Assembly (NCBI RefSeq): GCF_019249295.1
Contig: NZ_JAESDH010000004.1
Coordinates: 1 to 64,000, forward strand
Source: Alteromonas antoniana
GTDB taxonomy: Bacteria > Pseudomonadota > Gammaproteobacteria > Enterobacterales > Alteromonadaceae
DNA: 64,000 nucleotides
Direction: 5' to 3'
A program made the position numbers and the translations under genes. The notes below the pieces were generated by a model. The model had not been told where the DNA came from and did not search any database. It worked only from the letters and a program-made list of their open reading frames with translations. Below, one piece after another: positions 20,118 to 29,155 of the stretch (position 1 is the first letter of the stretch; each line of letters begins with the position of its first letter).

Positions 20118-20136
20118 CGGGCACGTAGTGTGCCCG
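20118..20136 (-). other. Intercistronic hairpin prpB-prpC
   Basis: CGGGCAC and GTGCCCG form a perfect 7-bp stem with a 5-base loop in the 87-bp gap between prpB and prpC. There is no T-tract on the operon strand. Confidence 0.5.
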
Positions 20137-20157
20137 ATGCGTTTTTATTCTGTGTGT

Positions 20158-21036
20158 TTACTTATTTTTGCCCTGAGAGAACAGCTCATCAAGCTTCTTC
20201 TCGTAATCGTGGTAGCCCAGGTAATCGTATAAATCCATGCGGGTTTGCATCATATCGACAACGGCTTTCTGGTCGCCATTTTCAAGAATAGAACGATATA
20301 CCGTTTCTGCCGCCTTATTCATCGCACGGAATGCGCTTAACGGGTAAAGCACCATGTCGGCACCCCATTCGCCCAACTCTTCTTTGTTCCACAGCTCGGT
20401 TTTACCGAACTCCGTAATATTTGCCAGAATGGGTACGTCCAGCGCCTCGGCGAACGCCCGATAGTGTTCTTCGGTTTGAATCGCTTCGGCGAAGATGCCG
20501 TCAGCGCCTGCTTCAACGTAGGCTTTTGCGCGTTCAATAGCCGCATCCAGACCTTCCTGAGCAAATGAGTCTGTGCGCGCCATGATGAAGAAATCAGGAT
20601 CCGTTCTGGCATCAACTGCCGATTTAATCCGGTCAACCATTTCTGCGGTAGACACTATTTCTTTGTTAGGGCGGTGACCGCAGCGCTTTTGCGCGACCTG
20701 GTCTTCCATATGCACCGCAGCTGCACCGGCTTTTTCCATATCGCGAATGGTTTTGGCAATATTGAACGCGCCGCCCCAGCCGGTATCGATATCCACCAGA
20801 AGTGGCAGGTCGCAGGCCGAGGTAATGCGCTGCACATCGACGATGACATCATTTAACGAGGTCATGCCAAGGTCTGGCAGGCCATATGACGCATTCGCTA
20901 CACCGCCGCCTGACAGATAAATGGCGTTGTGACCAATGGCTTTGGCCATCATGGCACTGTAGGCATTAATAGTACCGACGATTTGTAATGGCTTGTTGTC
21001 GACAAGCGCTTGTCTGAATTTTTTTCCTGCACTCAT
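20158..21036 (-). CDS. prpB: 2-methylisocitrate lyase
   Basis: Cleaves 2-methylisocitrate to pyruvate and succinate, the last step of the methylcitrate cycle. From the ATG at 21036 the product is 292 residues ([11 protein letters not shown]), close to E. coli PrpB. The catalytic loop KRCGH holds C119, and the metal-binding stretch VDIDTGWGG is at 81-89. A start at 21081 would overlap the regulator gene and add 15 atypical residues, so I reject it. The gene begins 10 bp after the GntR gene. A TTGTCGACAA palindrome identical to the upstream operator-like sites lies inside codons 11-14. Confidence 0.95.
   Translation of the reverse strand: MSAGKKFRQALVDNKPLQIVGTINAYSAMMAKAIGHNAIYLSGGGVANASYGLPDLGMTSLNDVIVDVQRITSACDLPLLVDIDTGWGGAFNIAKTIRDMEKAGAAAVHMEDQVAQKRCGHRPNKEIVSTAEMVDRIKSAVDARTDPDFFIMARTDSFAQEGLDAAIERAKAYVEAGADGIFAEAIQTEEHYRAFAEALDVPILANITEFGKTELWNKEELGEWGADMVLYPLSAFRAMNKAAETVYRSILENGDQKAVVDMMQTRMDLYDYLGYHDYEKKLDELFSQGKNK
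20996..21005. promoter_or_regulatory. Operator-like palindrome inside prpB
   Basis: A perfect TTGTCGACAA decamer within the first codons of prpB, identical to the sites before and in the regulator gene. It may be an internal operator site for roadblock or loop repression. Confidence 0.45.
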
Positions 21037-21046
21037 AATCAATCTC

Positions 21047-21718
21047 TTATTTGTTAGGGTGAGAGGTAAGCTTGTTTTCAATATTGTTTTTTGAATAAAG
21101 AATGTGCCGGCGCATCAAGATTTCCGCCAGCTCTTCATCACGATTGGCAATGGCCTGCACAATATGTTTGTGTTCATCGAAGGCGGTGGTGACACGAGGC
21201 CCGGCCATGCCCAGCTGTACCCGGTACATCCGTACCAGGTGATAAAGGCCGTCAACCAGTACTGCTATCAGATGCTGGTTTTTACTACCCAGAATTATGC
21301 GGTAGTGAAAGTCGACGTCACCCGCTTCCTGGTAATACGACTCGCCGGTTTTCACCTTATCGAAATGTCGGTTCAACAGCCCCTGAAGATCACTGATTTC
21401 ACTGTCGGACATATTTTTAGCTGCCAGACGGGCAGCCATCCCTTCCAGTGATTCACGAACCTGATACAGCTCAACAAGGCCTTCCGGCGTCAGCGACACG
21501 ACGCGGGCGCCGACATTGGCACGGCGTTCAACCAGATGACAGCTCATCAGGCGGTTAATCGCTTCGCGAATCACTGCACGACTGACCGCGTACTTTGTCG
21601 ACAATTCGGTTTCGCTGAGTTTTGCCCCAGCCGGGATATCGCCTTCCACAATGTCTTTTCTTAACTGAAAAAACGTTCTGTCAGCATTGGTAACAGGTTG
21701 TTCAATGGCTAACGACAT
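21047..21718 (-). CDS. GntR-family (FadR subgroup) regulator of the prp operon
   Basis: A 223-residue repressor-type regulator. The N-terminal winged helix-turn-helix (residues about 15-80, with [23 protein letters not shown]) is followed by an all-helical FCD ligand-binding domain (about 85-210) with the metal-type histidines ([23 protein letters not shown]). It is the first gene of the leftward prp operon, so it probably controls its own promoter and responds to a methylcitrate-cycle intermediate. GntR-type regulators replace the sigma-54 activator PrpR in many gammaproteobacteria. Palindromic TTGTCGACAA-type sites lie upstream and inside this gene. Confidence 0.9.
   Translation of the reverse strand: MSLAIEQPVTNADRTFFQLRKDIVEGDIPAGAKLSETELSTKYAVSRAVIREAINRLMSCHLVERRANVGARVVSLTPEGLVELYQVRESLEGMAARLAAKNMSDSEISDLQGLLNRHFDKVKTGESYYQEAGDVDFHYRIILGSKNQHLIAVLVDGLYHLVRMYRVQLGMAGPRVTTAFDEHKHIVQAIANRDEELAEILMRRHILYSKNNIENKLTSHPNK
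21595..21604. promoter_or_regulatory. Operator-like palindrome inside the GntR gene
   Basis: A perfect TTGTCGACAA within the coding sequence about 115 bp after the start of the regulator gene, matching the upstream sites. Confidence 0.4.
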
Positions 21719-21747
21719 GAGTGAAAGGCCTTTATCTGAATAACTAA

Positions 21748-21812
21748 AGTGTCGACAATATAGCCATCAAACCCAGTGTCGTCAACAGTAAACCGGCTTG
21801 ATTGTCGACAAC
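21748..21812 (-). promoter_or_regulatory. prp operator region with two TGTCGACA palindromes
   Basis: Two sites, AGTGTCGACAAT (21748-21759) and ATTGTCGACAAC (21801-21812), lie 30 and 83 bp upstream of the regulator start, about 53 bp (five helical turns) apart. The spacing and symmetry fit a GntR-family dimer binding at both. A partial GTGTCGTCAAC lies between them. Confidence 0.65.
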
Positions 21813-21953
21813 CTGCGCAGTGGAATTGCGTTATCTGCGCGTGGATGAATGTTGTTTTTTCTGCTTTTTCAATAAGATAAACGTGATATCACCAGTATCT
21901 ACTACCTTGGTCGTAACCAGTCGGGAGAAAATGTTGATACTTAAAGAGGGAAG

Positions 21954-21973
21954 CCCGGCTGTTGAACCGGGCA
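21954..21973 (-). terminator. Possible terminator after the 28-residue ORF
   Basis: Read leftward, GCCCGG and CCGGGC form a 6-bp stem with an 8-base loop, followed by TTCCCTCTTT, a weak T-tract. It lies 10 bp after the stop of the small ORF. Confidence 0.45.
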
Positions 21974-21983
21974 GGGGAGCGGG

Positions 21984-22070
21984 TTACGCGACTTCATTAC
22001 TGGCTGCAACCTGTGTTGAAACAAGCGCACTGGCAACTGCAGCGTAAATGAATGTTTTTGCAAATTTCAT
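21984..22070 (-). CDS. Possible exported micropeptide, 28 residues
   Basis: A short frame encoding a product that begins MKFAKTFIYAAVASALVSTQ and ends VAASNEVA. The pattern is a lysine-containing N-region, a hydrophobic core and an Ala-x-Ala-like site, which would leave only a few residues after cleavage. A weak purine-rich tract (AAGAAAA) lies upstream and a hairpin follows the stop. It could be a real micropeptide, a remnant of a longer exported protein truncated by a stop codon, or a chance frame. I recognise no family. Confidence 0.4.
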   Translation of the reverse strand: MKFAKTFIYAAVASALVSTQVAASNEVA

Positions 22071-22225
22071 TGTGTTTTTCTTTTACGGGCCAGAGTTCAC
22101 AGTCTCGGAAGACATCACAATGACCGGCTTAACTGTTAGTGACTTACACTTTTCGCGGCAAGGGCATTAGGACGAATGCCTGCAAGTTCTCTATTTTTGC
22201 CTTGTCTCATTTACAGAGAACCCGC

Positions 22226-23626
22226 TTAACTTCGCTGTTTTTTAAGAATAGTGCGTCCGGCATCACGTGGCAGGGTGAAGCTGTCAATAATACTCAGAAA
22301 CGCCAGTACGCCCATGAAGTCCATTGCCAGTTGAAAATGCTCAGACACAGGCTCTGCATTGGAGCCGCCCAGCAGAAAGCTGGCCAGCGCCAGGGAAAGT
22401 GCGCCAGCGGTGATACCAAGACCACGGTTCATCTGCATCAATACTGCACTCAGGGTATTGGCATCTCGCATCTGATTATTCGGAATGTCGGCAAAGTTGA
22501 TGGTATTCAGCACCGTTAAGTGAATAGAACGGTTTATACCGGAGATAAAAAGCACCACAGCGAGAAACCAATAGGGTGTTGTGTCGTCTAACTGTCCCAG
22601 CCAGAAAAAGCCGCCTGCGATTGCCACACCGTTTATAATCAGCAAACGCTTAAAGCCGAATGTGTTCATCAGCCACGTGGTTGCCGGCTTAATGGCCAGG
22701 TTACCTGCGAATAACCAGAGCAATAAGGCACCCGCTTCTACTGCTGAGTAGCCAAAGCCAAGCTGCAACATAAGAGGAATGAGAAACGGTGTGCTGGAGA
22801 GTGCAACTCTGACCACAGAACCGCCCATAATCGTTAGCCTGAATGTGCGGCTGCGTAGAGCGCTGAAGGTTAACAGTGGTGAGGGAGCGCGCAGTAAATA
22901 TATCACAGCGATAGCCAGTAACAGTATGCCACTACCAATCAGGGTAATCGGTACAGCCCAGCTTCCTTTCAGACTACTGAGCATTTCCAGCCCCGCCATA
23001 AGCACGCCGAAGCCTGCTCCACACAACAGGAAACCCGGCCAATCAAAGCGCGTAGCGTTGCCTTTATAATTTTCCAGCAATAATGACGATGCCACCAAGG
23101 CGACAACCCCAAGTGGTACATTGATCAGAAAGATCCAGGGCCAGCCCCAGTGTGTGGCTATCCAGCCACCGATTACCGGCCCCAGCAGCGGCGCACCAAG
23201 CGCAGGCCAGGTAATAATGGCGATGGCGTTTACTAATCGCTCTTTGGGGAGATCGCGCAGCACCACCAGCCTGCCCACGGGCACCATAAGCGCCCCACCA
23301 ATGCCCTGAAGCACTCGTGACGCGGTAAAAGTAAGCACATCGTAACTGATGGCGCACAGCACTGACGCGAAGACAAAAAGTGAAATAGCCAGCATGAAAA
23401 TACGTCTGGCACCAAATCTGTCTGCAACATAACCGCTGATAGGAATAAAAATCGTAACGGCCACAAGGTAGGAAGAGACACCCACGGACAGATGTGCTGC
23501 CGGAACATTAAAGTCAGCAGCAATGATAGGTAATGCCGTAGTAATTACCGTGGCATCCAGAATTTCCATAAATAACGCACCGGCAACCAGCAGGGCGGTG
23601 GCGGCGCGTCGGTCAAGTGTGAACAT
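22226..23626 (-). CDS. MFS drug-exporter family protein (DHA2 type)
   Basis: A 466-residue inner-membrane transporter with hydrophobic segments throughout. The first helix contains the DHA2/EmrB signature LDATVITTALP, and the loop after helix 2 has DRFGARRIF (motif A). The likely substrates are toxic organic compounds, exported by proton antiport; this is inference from the family. I place the start at the ATG at 23626 (MFTLDRRAATALL) after a GAGAGAG tract, because the extra 25 residues from 23701 are not family-like. It stands alone, with no adjacent membrane-fusion protein or regulator. Confidence 0.85.
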   Translation of the reverse strand: MFTLDRRAATALLVAGALFMEILDATVITTALPIIAADFNVPAAHLSVGVSSYLVAVTIFIPISGYVADRFGARRIFMLAISLFVFASVLCAISYDVLTFTASRVLQGIGGALMVPVGRLVVLRDLPKERLVNAIAIITWPALGAPLLGPVIGGWIATHWGWPWIFLINVPLGVVALVASSLLLENYKGNATRFDWPGFLLCGAGFGVLMAGLEMLSSLKGSWAVPITLIGSGILLLAIAVIYLLRAPSPLLTFSALRSRTFRLTIMGGSVVRVALSSTPFLIPLMLQLGFGYSAVEAGALLLWLFAGNLAIKPATTWLMNTFGFKRLLIINGVAIAGGFFWLGQLDDTTPYWFLAVVLFISGINRSIHLTVLNTINFADIPNNQMRDANTLSAVLMQMNRGLGITAGALSLALASFLLGGSNAEPVSEHFQLAMDFMGVLAFLSIIDSFTLPRDAGRTILKKQRS

Positions 23627-24386
23627 GCTCTCTCTGTGTAAATTGTGTATTGCCGGGACTTGCCTGCAATGCGGATTATCTGACCAGACCAATACCACCA
23701 TTGCTGTATTGAGCGCAGGTCATTGTGTTGCGAGTTATCTGTCGCTGCGCTAACCCGACGAAGGAGTACCACGGCTAAGACCATGACCGTCACATCGGTG
23801 CGTGCATCGCTCCGACTATTTTCGGTTTATGACGGTGTAAGATGATGAAATACGGGGTAAAACCACAGCTGGATCGGCTTCAACCGGCGTTGTGCGTACT
23901 GCCACCAGAATATTGGCATTCTGTTGGGCCAGCGCGTTAGCCGTTGGTGGTCACTACAGCTGGATGCGACGTAAGCGCTGTTAGTGTGTGACATCCGCAG
24001 CGGCGTGCAGCGCGCGGCAAAAAGGCAGACCGCTTGAAAAAACAGGTAGTTAATACCAATCCGCATAGGAGTTTGCCCACTCAGCAAGACTGTCAGGCTT
24101 TCTGGCTAGGCTTGGTTGCGCAGATTTGGTGGTTCCAAATCAAGCAAGCATAACAACGCCGGAAAGTCTGACAGCCTTGCCCGAAGGGAGTGGCCAAAAC
24201 GACTTACATCTGTGTTGCGTCCTCTGGACATAGAATGACTATGCCTCAGAGAACGCGTCGTGATCTAAGTCGTTTTTCGACTAGCCCTCAGGGAGCACTC
24301 TGAGAGGGTAAACTCCTATGCGGATTGGTATAACACCGGCAGAAAGGCACGGACACGCGGTAAACGCGACTGTCCGCACACCTGAA
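23627..24386. other. Intergenic region containing an inverted-repeat element
   Basis: 760 bp between the MFS gene and dolP. The left 420 bp shows no convincing gene; the frame at 23827-24087 runs into the repeat and looks random. The right 284 bp is the nested inverted-repeat element. Confidence 0.5.
24050..24333. repeat. 284-bp nested inverted-repeat element, MITE-like
   Basis: Terminal inverted repeats of 34 bp (24051-24084 and 24300-24333) match at 31 positions and start TAATACC/TTATACC. Inside are two further long stems. The first pairs 24084-24106 with 24158-24180 (20 of 23) and has an inner GATTTGG/CCAAATC hairpin. The second pairs 24196-24220 with 24253-24277 and has an inner CTCTGGACATAG/CTATGCCTCAGAG hairpin. 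No reading frame of note is present, so it is non-autonomous if mobile. Its outer end recurs in other intergenic regions of this window. Confidence 0.8.
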
Positions 24387-24968
24387 TCACATAATCTCAA
24401 ACGCGCGGATCACGCGCTGAACGCCACCCACATGACGTGCAATGTCCACTGCGGCAGTGGCTTCCTGATTAGATACCCGCCCCATCAGAAAAACCTCTGC
24501 ATTTTGCACGACGACCCGAACCTGCAACGCGGGCACGCGCTCATCTGCAACCAGCTTGGTTTTGACTTTGGATGCCAGCCAGATATCTGTGGCTTGTTGG
24601 GATGCCCCAATTGACTCGCCGATACGCAACTGATTGTGGATTTTCTTTACGTATTCCACGTTCTGCACCCGGGCAATGGCATCATCCCGCAACGCTTCAC
24701 CAGGCACCTGACCGGTGATCAGTGCCACGCCGTTGTAAACATCAGCCTGTAAGTTAGCTTCGGCTTTAAGCGCGTCGCTTTTTGACCACTGGTAGGCGAT
24801 AGCGCTTTCGGCGTTTTGGTCATCAAGCTGGGTACCCACAGTACGTCTGTCATTCGCCACTTTGGCTGCGGCGGCACCTGCGCCTACGACAGCCACCGCA
24901 CAGCCCTGTAGCTGGGTAACGCCCAGTGACAGTATCAGTGCTGCTATCAGCTTTGCTTGTGTAGTCAT
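24387..24968 (-). CDS. dolP: BON-domain outer-membrane lipoprotein DolP
   Basis: Envelope integrity lipoprotein (formerly YraP) that helps keep the outer membrane and BAM function in order. The 193-residue protein has a signal peptide with a lipobox (LQGCAVAV, acylated Cys23) and two BON domains (about 50-115 and 125-193), each with the GQV/GRV glycine pattern (VALITGQVPGEA and VFLMGRVSNQEA). It starts directly after the diaA stop codon, so it is translated from the lpoA-yraN-diaA-dolP transcript. Confidence 0.92.
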   Translation of the reverse strand: MTTQAKLIAALILSLGVTQLQGCAVAVVGAGAAAAKVANDRRTVGTQLDDQNAESAIAYQWSKSDALKAEANLQADVYNGVALITGQVPGEALRDDAIARVQNVEYVKKIHNQLRIGESIGASQQATDIWLASKVKTKLVADERVPALQVRVVVQNAEVFLMGRVSNQEATAAVDIARHVGGVQRVIRAFEIM

Positions 24969-25589
<621 letters not shown>

Positions 25590-25594
25590 TCACG

Positions 25595-25936
25595 TCACAC
25601 CACGTTTTTAATCCATTGGTAGTCGTCACCGTCAATAGCTATCACATCGATACGAACCGGCGTGGATACAGGACTATGACCATTATCTAATAAATATTGT
25701 TCAAACGCAGTACGCATTCGCTGGAGTTTTTTGGCTGTTACAAATTCAGCAGCCTGACCAAAACGGCTTTGGCGTCGGTATTTTACCTCGATGCAGACCA
25801 GTATCAGGCCATCCCACATCAGTAAATCTAATTCTCCAAAGCGCGTGCGGTAATTGGTTGTAATTAACTCCAGTCCCTGTGCTTCCAGATAATCTATCGC
25901 GTCATTTTCTGCGCTGGTTCCCTGTCTTGTCGACAT
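25595..25936 (-). CDS. yraN: YraN family protein (UPF0102)
   Basis: A small predicted endonuclease-fold protein, 113 residues. It contains the family core GELDLLMWDG, then LVCIEVKYRRQSRFG, which matches the E-x-K catalytic arrangement of Holliday-junction-resolvase-like nucleases, and ends with RIDVIAIDG. Its cellular role is not settled. It sits between lpoA (83 bp upstream) and diaA (29 bp downstream), the standard gammaproteobacterial order. Confidence 0.92.
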   Translation of the reverse strand: MSTRQGTSAENDAIDYLEAQGLELITTNYRTRFGELDLLMWDGLILVCIEVKYRRQSRFGQAAEFVTAKKLQRMRTAFEQYLLDNGHSPVSTPVRIDVIAIDGDDYQWIKNVV

Positions 25937-26019
25937 GTCGTTTCCTTCCCTGGTTGGTGTTGGCTTTTATGCCGTTTTACACTGTCTGGTGAATTCATCC
26001 TTTCTTCACCAGATACTGA

Positions 26020-28050
26020 TTATTTGTTGGTCGATAACGGGATTACCCGCTCGTTGTCTATTTTTGCCTGCGGAAGTCGACGTTCAATCTGATGATCGTC
26101 GTTCATTGACAGCGATCCTGTCAGACCTGCGACTTCGACTTGCGGCAATAAGCCCATAGTATGCAGTGACGGTAGCAAATTGTAGGCATCCACGCCGAAG
26201 GCAAATAACCGGTTAAGCTGCGTACTGCGATGGGGCCAAAGCGCTTCGCTTTGCGACTGTAATGCCTGCCATTGATTGTCAGGCATCATCCACGGCATAT
26301 CCAGAAAGCGAACATTCTGCAAATCGCGCCACTGGTTTTTACTGCTGTCATATTCCATCGAGCGAGAGGTGGCATAAACCGGCACTACCTTGCCATCAAA
26401 CGGACTCAGGCTGGCCTCAACCATCGGGTTCAGTAATTCAGTCTGCTCCGGTGAGGCAAACACGACAATGGCGTCGATATCGCCACGGCTGCGAGGCACA
26501 TTATACAGCTCTTCGTTTACCATATAGCGGATCTGGTTGATCCTGTCTTTACTTTGCGCGACATCCAGCGCCTGGGTAATGCCTTCCCGTAACGTCGTGC
26601 TATCTGAAAAATCGATAGATGTCAGATTCACTTCTTCTCTGGAGGCGTGCCGCGTGTTCAGCGTTTGCCAGCGCTGTGCAAAAGCCTCGTTCATGCGTTG
26701 ATAAATGCTGCCTTGTGCCGCTACGACAATCGGCGCCCGATATCCGCTGTTAAAGATATGATCGGCCAGCTGATACGCTTCATCTTCTGGGGCCAGTGAG
26801 AAAAAGCCTGGATCTGTGTGAATGCGCATTTCCTCTGCCGGTGAGGCCACCGGGTCCAACATGCCTGATGGTGTGTTCTCCGGATCCAGCATGTTGGTTG
26901 GTGTGCTCTCCGGGTCCAGCATGCCTGATGGTGTGTTCTCCGGGTCCAGCATGTTGGTTGGTGTGTTCACGGGGGCAAGCTCAGCACGGTTAAGCGCCAG
27001 AACATTTACATTGTGCGGAATTAACGGAACCACCTCTTCGATGGTTTCTTTAAGCAGGGGACCAATCACCCAGCGGTGCTGACCAATTGATTCGGCCAAT
27101 GCCTCGGGCGTTTTACCGACGGTATCGACGAACTCGAGTTGGGGAATCTCACGGGTGTCTGAGGCGTTCTGTAAGGCCTGATAATAGGCAGACAAAATCC
27201 CTTCTTTAATTGCCATTCCGGTATTTTCAAGACGGCCGCTGAGCGGCAGCATGACCAGGATTTGAGGGATAGACGCGGGCGCAAGCTCACTGGCCTGCGT
27301 CACTTCTTCAGGCCAGTGGGTAACGAGACGGTGACCACGATATACCTGTTTAAATTGCATTGTTGCGTCGGCAAGCGACTGCGGCGATAGCCCGTTTTGC
27401 TGTACCAGATTCAGCAATGCCAGATAAGGACGCAACGCAGGGTACGTTGACTGCACGTCTTCAGGAAGTTGATAGCGGGCCTCGTTAACCCATTCCCAGA
27501 CCTGGCGAACGCTCTCTTCTGACGGCGGCATCGCCTGTTCGTAGCTGTTCGCGGCGGCCAGTAAATCTCCTTTTCGCAGGAAAAGTACGGTTTGTAAATC
27601 CAGTTGTTTGTAACGCAGGGCATCGTCATTAACAGGCTCATCAAGCAGTGCCAGTAATGCTTCCGTATCCGCATTTTCGGCATCCGCCCAGGCAAGCGCG
27701 CTTAATACATTTACGCGGGTCTGGAGCCTGTCATCGACACCTTCTTGCTGAAGTTGCAACAGAATTTGTTGAGCGCGGGCGATATCATTGCTATCTAAAA
27801 GCAATTGTACTGCCTGAAGCAGGAGATTATTGCGCTGCAGCGCGTCGCGCTGCTCCTCCCACGCACTCTGCGCATCAGCAATCAGTGTTTCCGGTGTCGC
27901 ATTGGTATCGACAGGCTCAACCGGTAACGGCTCGACGTTCTCTACCGGTTTGGCCGTACGTGGGGCAGGTGAGCTACAGCCATTGAGAAAAAATACCGTC
28001 CCCAGGCAGGCACTTAACAGCATGTAGCGCAGAGAAAAACCATGACGCAC
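26020..28050 (-). CDS. lpoA: Penicillin-binding protein activator LpoA
   Basis: Outer-membrane lipoprotein that reaches through the peptidoglycan to stimulate PBP1A. The 676 residues compare with about 678 in E. coli. A signal peptide with a lipobox (FLNGCSSP) leads to an N-terminal helical TPR-like domain (to about 250) and a C-terminal periplasmic-binding-protein-like domain (IPQILVMLPLSGRLENTG onwards). Residues about 361-400 are an unusual four-unit decapeptide repeat inserted in the C-terminal domain, where E. coli LpoA has only a short loop. First gene of the leftward operon and divergent from rsmI. Confidence 0.93.
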   Translation of the reverse strand: MRHGFSLRYMLLSACLGTVFFLNGCSSPAPRTAKPVENVEPLPVEPVDTNATPETLIADAQSAWEEQRDALQRNNLLLQAVQLLLDSNDIARAQQILLQLQQEGVDDRLQTRVNVLSALAWADAENADTEALLALLDEPVNDDALRYKQLDLQTVLFLRKGDLLAAANSYEQAMPPSEESVRQVWEWVNEARYQLPEDVQSTYPALRPYLALLNLVQQNGLSPQSLADATMQFKQVYRGHRLVTHWPEEVTQASELAPASIPQILVMLPLSGRLENTGMAIKEGILSAYYQALQNASDTREIPQLEFVDTVGKTPEALAESIGQHRWVIGPLLKETIEEVVPLIPHNVNVLALNRAELAPVNTPTNMLDPENTPSGMLDPESTPTNMLDPENTPSGMLDPVASPAEEMRIHTDPGFFSLAPEDEAYQLADHIFNSGYRAPIVVAAQGSIYQRMNEAFAQRWQTLNTRHASREEVNLTSIDFSDSTTLREGITQALDVAQSKDRINQIRYMVNEELYNVPRSRGDIDAIVVFASPEQTELLNPMVEASLSPFDGKVVPVYATSRSMEYDSSKNQWRDLQNVRFLDMPWMMPDNQWQALQSQSEALWPHRSTQLNRLFAFGVDAYNLLPSLHTMGLLPQVEVAGLTGSLSMNDDHQIERRLPQAKIDNERVIPLSTNK
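26851..26970. repeat. Tandem 30-bp repeat inside lpoA (4 units)
   Basis: Four head-to-tail 30-bp units at 26851, 26881, 26911 and 26941. Units 1 and 3 differ at one base, and units 2 and 4 differ at three, so the higher-order period is 60 bp. In protein they alternate TPTNMLDPEN-like and TPSGMLDPES-like decapeptides, all in frame. Confidence 0.95.
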
Positions 28051-28179
28051 GTCGCATTCCTTCTATATAAGTTCGATGCCAAGTTTATCTGAACACGCAC
28101 GAAAATCTACGTCTAAGGCGATAAACTGTTCCACCGGCATGATACACTTTATCTATTCATACTTTTACCGCACTAGTTT

Positions 28180-29028
28180 ATGTCAGAGCCAGCCACCCTT
28201 TATATTGTTCCCACCCCTATTGGTAACCTGGAGGATATTTCTCCTCGCGCACTGGATACGCTGGCCAGTGTTGCCTGGATAGCAGCAGAAGACACGCGCC
28301 ATAGTGCCCGCTTACTGCAGCATTTTTCTATCTCTACGCGCACGCTCAGTCTGCATGAACACAACGAAGATAAGCGTGCTGCAATGCTTTGTCACAGGCT
28401 GTTAAGCGGTGATGATGTGGCGCTTATCAGCGATGCGGGTACCCCTTTGATTAGCGATCCGGGATTTGTGCTGGTAAGACGATGTCGGGAAGAGGGGATC
28501 CCGGTAATCGCCTTACCCGGTCCCTGCGCGGCGATCACCGCATTGAGTGCATCGGGCTTACCCACCGACCGGTTTATTTTTGAGGGCTTTCTGCCGGTAA
28601 AAAGCCAGGCAAGAAACAATATGTTGAGCTCACTGGCTGAACGTACCTGTACCTCTGTATTTTACGAAGCACCGAGACGTATCCTGGATACGGTGCGCGA
28701 TATGCAGCGCGTATTAAAGGAACGCCAGATAGTGGTAGCGAAAGAGATTTCCAAGGCGTTTGAGACGTACATTAGTGGCACGCCGCAAGAAGTGGGAGAC
28801 TGGCTGGAAGCTGAAGCGGTGCGACAGAAGGGAGAGTTTGTTGTGATGGTGTCTCCCGCCGTTGTTGATGTTACCGAGATACCGCCGGAGGCGATGGCAT
28901 TACTCACTACACTAAGTGAACATTTACCATTGAAAAAAGCCGCTGCAGTCGTCGCCTCTCACTATAACCTGAAGAAGAACGCCTTATATCAGGCCGGTCT
29001 TGATGCAAAATCAGGACTCGCTGAGTGA
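28180..29028 (+). CDS. rsmI: 16S rRNA (cytidine-1402-2'-O)-methyltransferase RsmI
   Basis: Methylates the ribose of C1402 in the decoding centre of 16S rRNA with S-adenosylmethionine. The 282-residue protein has the SpoU-unrelated tetrapyrrole-methylase fold, with IVPTPIGNLEDISPRA at residue 9 onward, AAEDTRHSARLL, SDAGTPLISDPGF and PGPCAAITALSASGL. It is divergent from lpoA, a conserved arrangement. A shared bidirectional terminator separates it from the convergent polyamine gene. Confidence 0.96.
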   Translation: MSEPATLYIVPTPIGNLEDISPRALDTLASVAWIAAEDTRHSARLLQHFSISTRTLSLHEHNEDKRAAMLCHRLLSGDDVALISDAGTPLISDPGFVLVRRCREEGIPVIALPGPCAAITALSASGLPTDRFIFEGFLPVKSQARNNMLSSLAERTCTSVFYEAPRRILDTVRDMQRVLKERQIVVAKEISKAFETYISGTPQEVGDWLEAEAVRQKGEFVVMVSPAVVDVTEIPPEAMALLTTLSEHLPLKKAAAVVASHYNLKKNALYQAGLDAKSGLAE

Positions 29029-29106
29029 CCATAGGTTTGTTCGTGTCTTCTCTGGTCACGGCTTTGGCTATTCATTGATATGCATTTTTAAGCATGTTGG
29101 AAACAA

Positions 29107-29136
29107 AAAAAGCGCGCCTTGCAGCGCGCTTTTTTA
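29107..29136. terminator. Bidirectional terminator between rsmI and nspC
   Basis: A 12-bp perfect stem, A6-GCGCGC with GCGCGC-T6, encloses a 6-base loop. It gives a T-run on each strand and serves both convergent genes. Confidence 0.9.
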
Positions 29137-29155
29137 TTGTGGTGTTTATCAGCAT

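Larger units (their letters stand above)
21813..22225. other. Intergenic region between the prp regulator and the MFS gene
   Basis: About 410 bp. It holds a hairpin and a possible leftward 28-codon signal-peptide ORF. A rightward 81-codon frame (21802-22047) crosses both and is not convincing. Confidence 0.4.

Noticed and set aside
21802-22047. 81-codon rightward frame next to the prp regulator
   Set aside because: Covers the operator-like palindrome and a terminator hairpin and is antisense to the better signal-peptide frame.
22226-23626. MFS gene as part of an EmrAB-type tripartite pump operon
   Set aside because: No membrane-fusion protein or outer-membrane channel gene is adjacent.
23827-24087. 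86-codon leftward frame after the MFS gene
   Set aside because: Begins inside the inverted-repeat element and has a random-looking, Trp/Arg-rich composition.
26851-26970. Regular 30-bp repeat as a CRISPR array
   Set aside because: The units are contiguous without spacers, in frame and inside the lpoA coding sequence.
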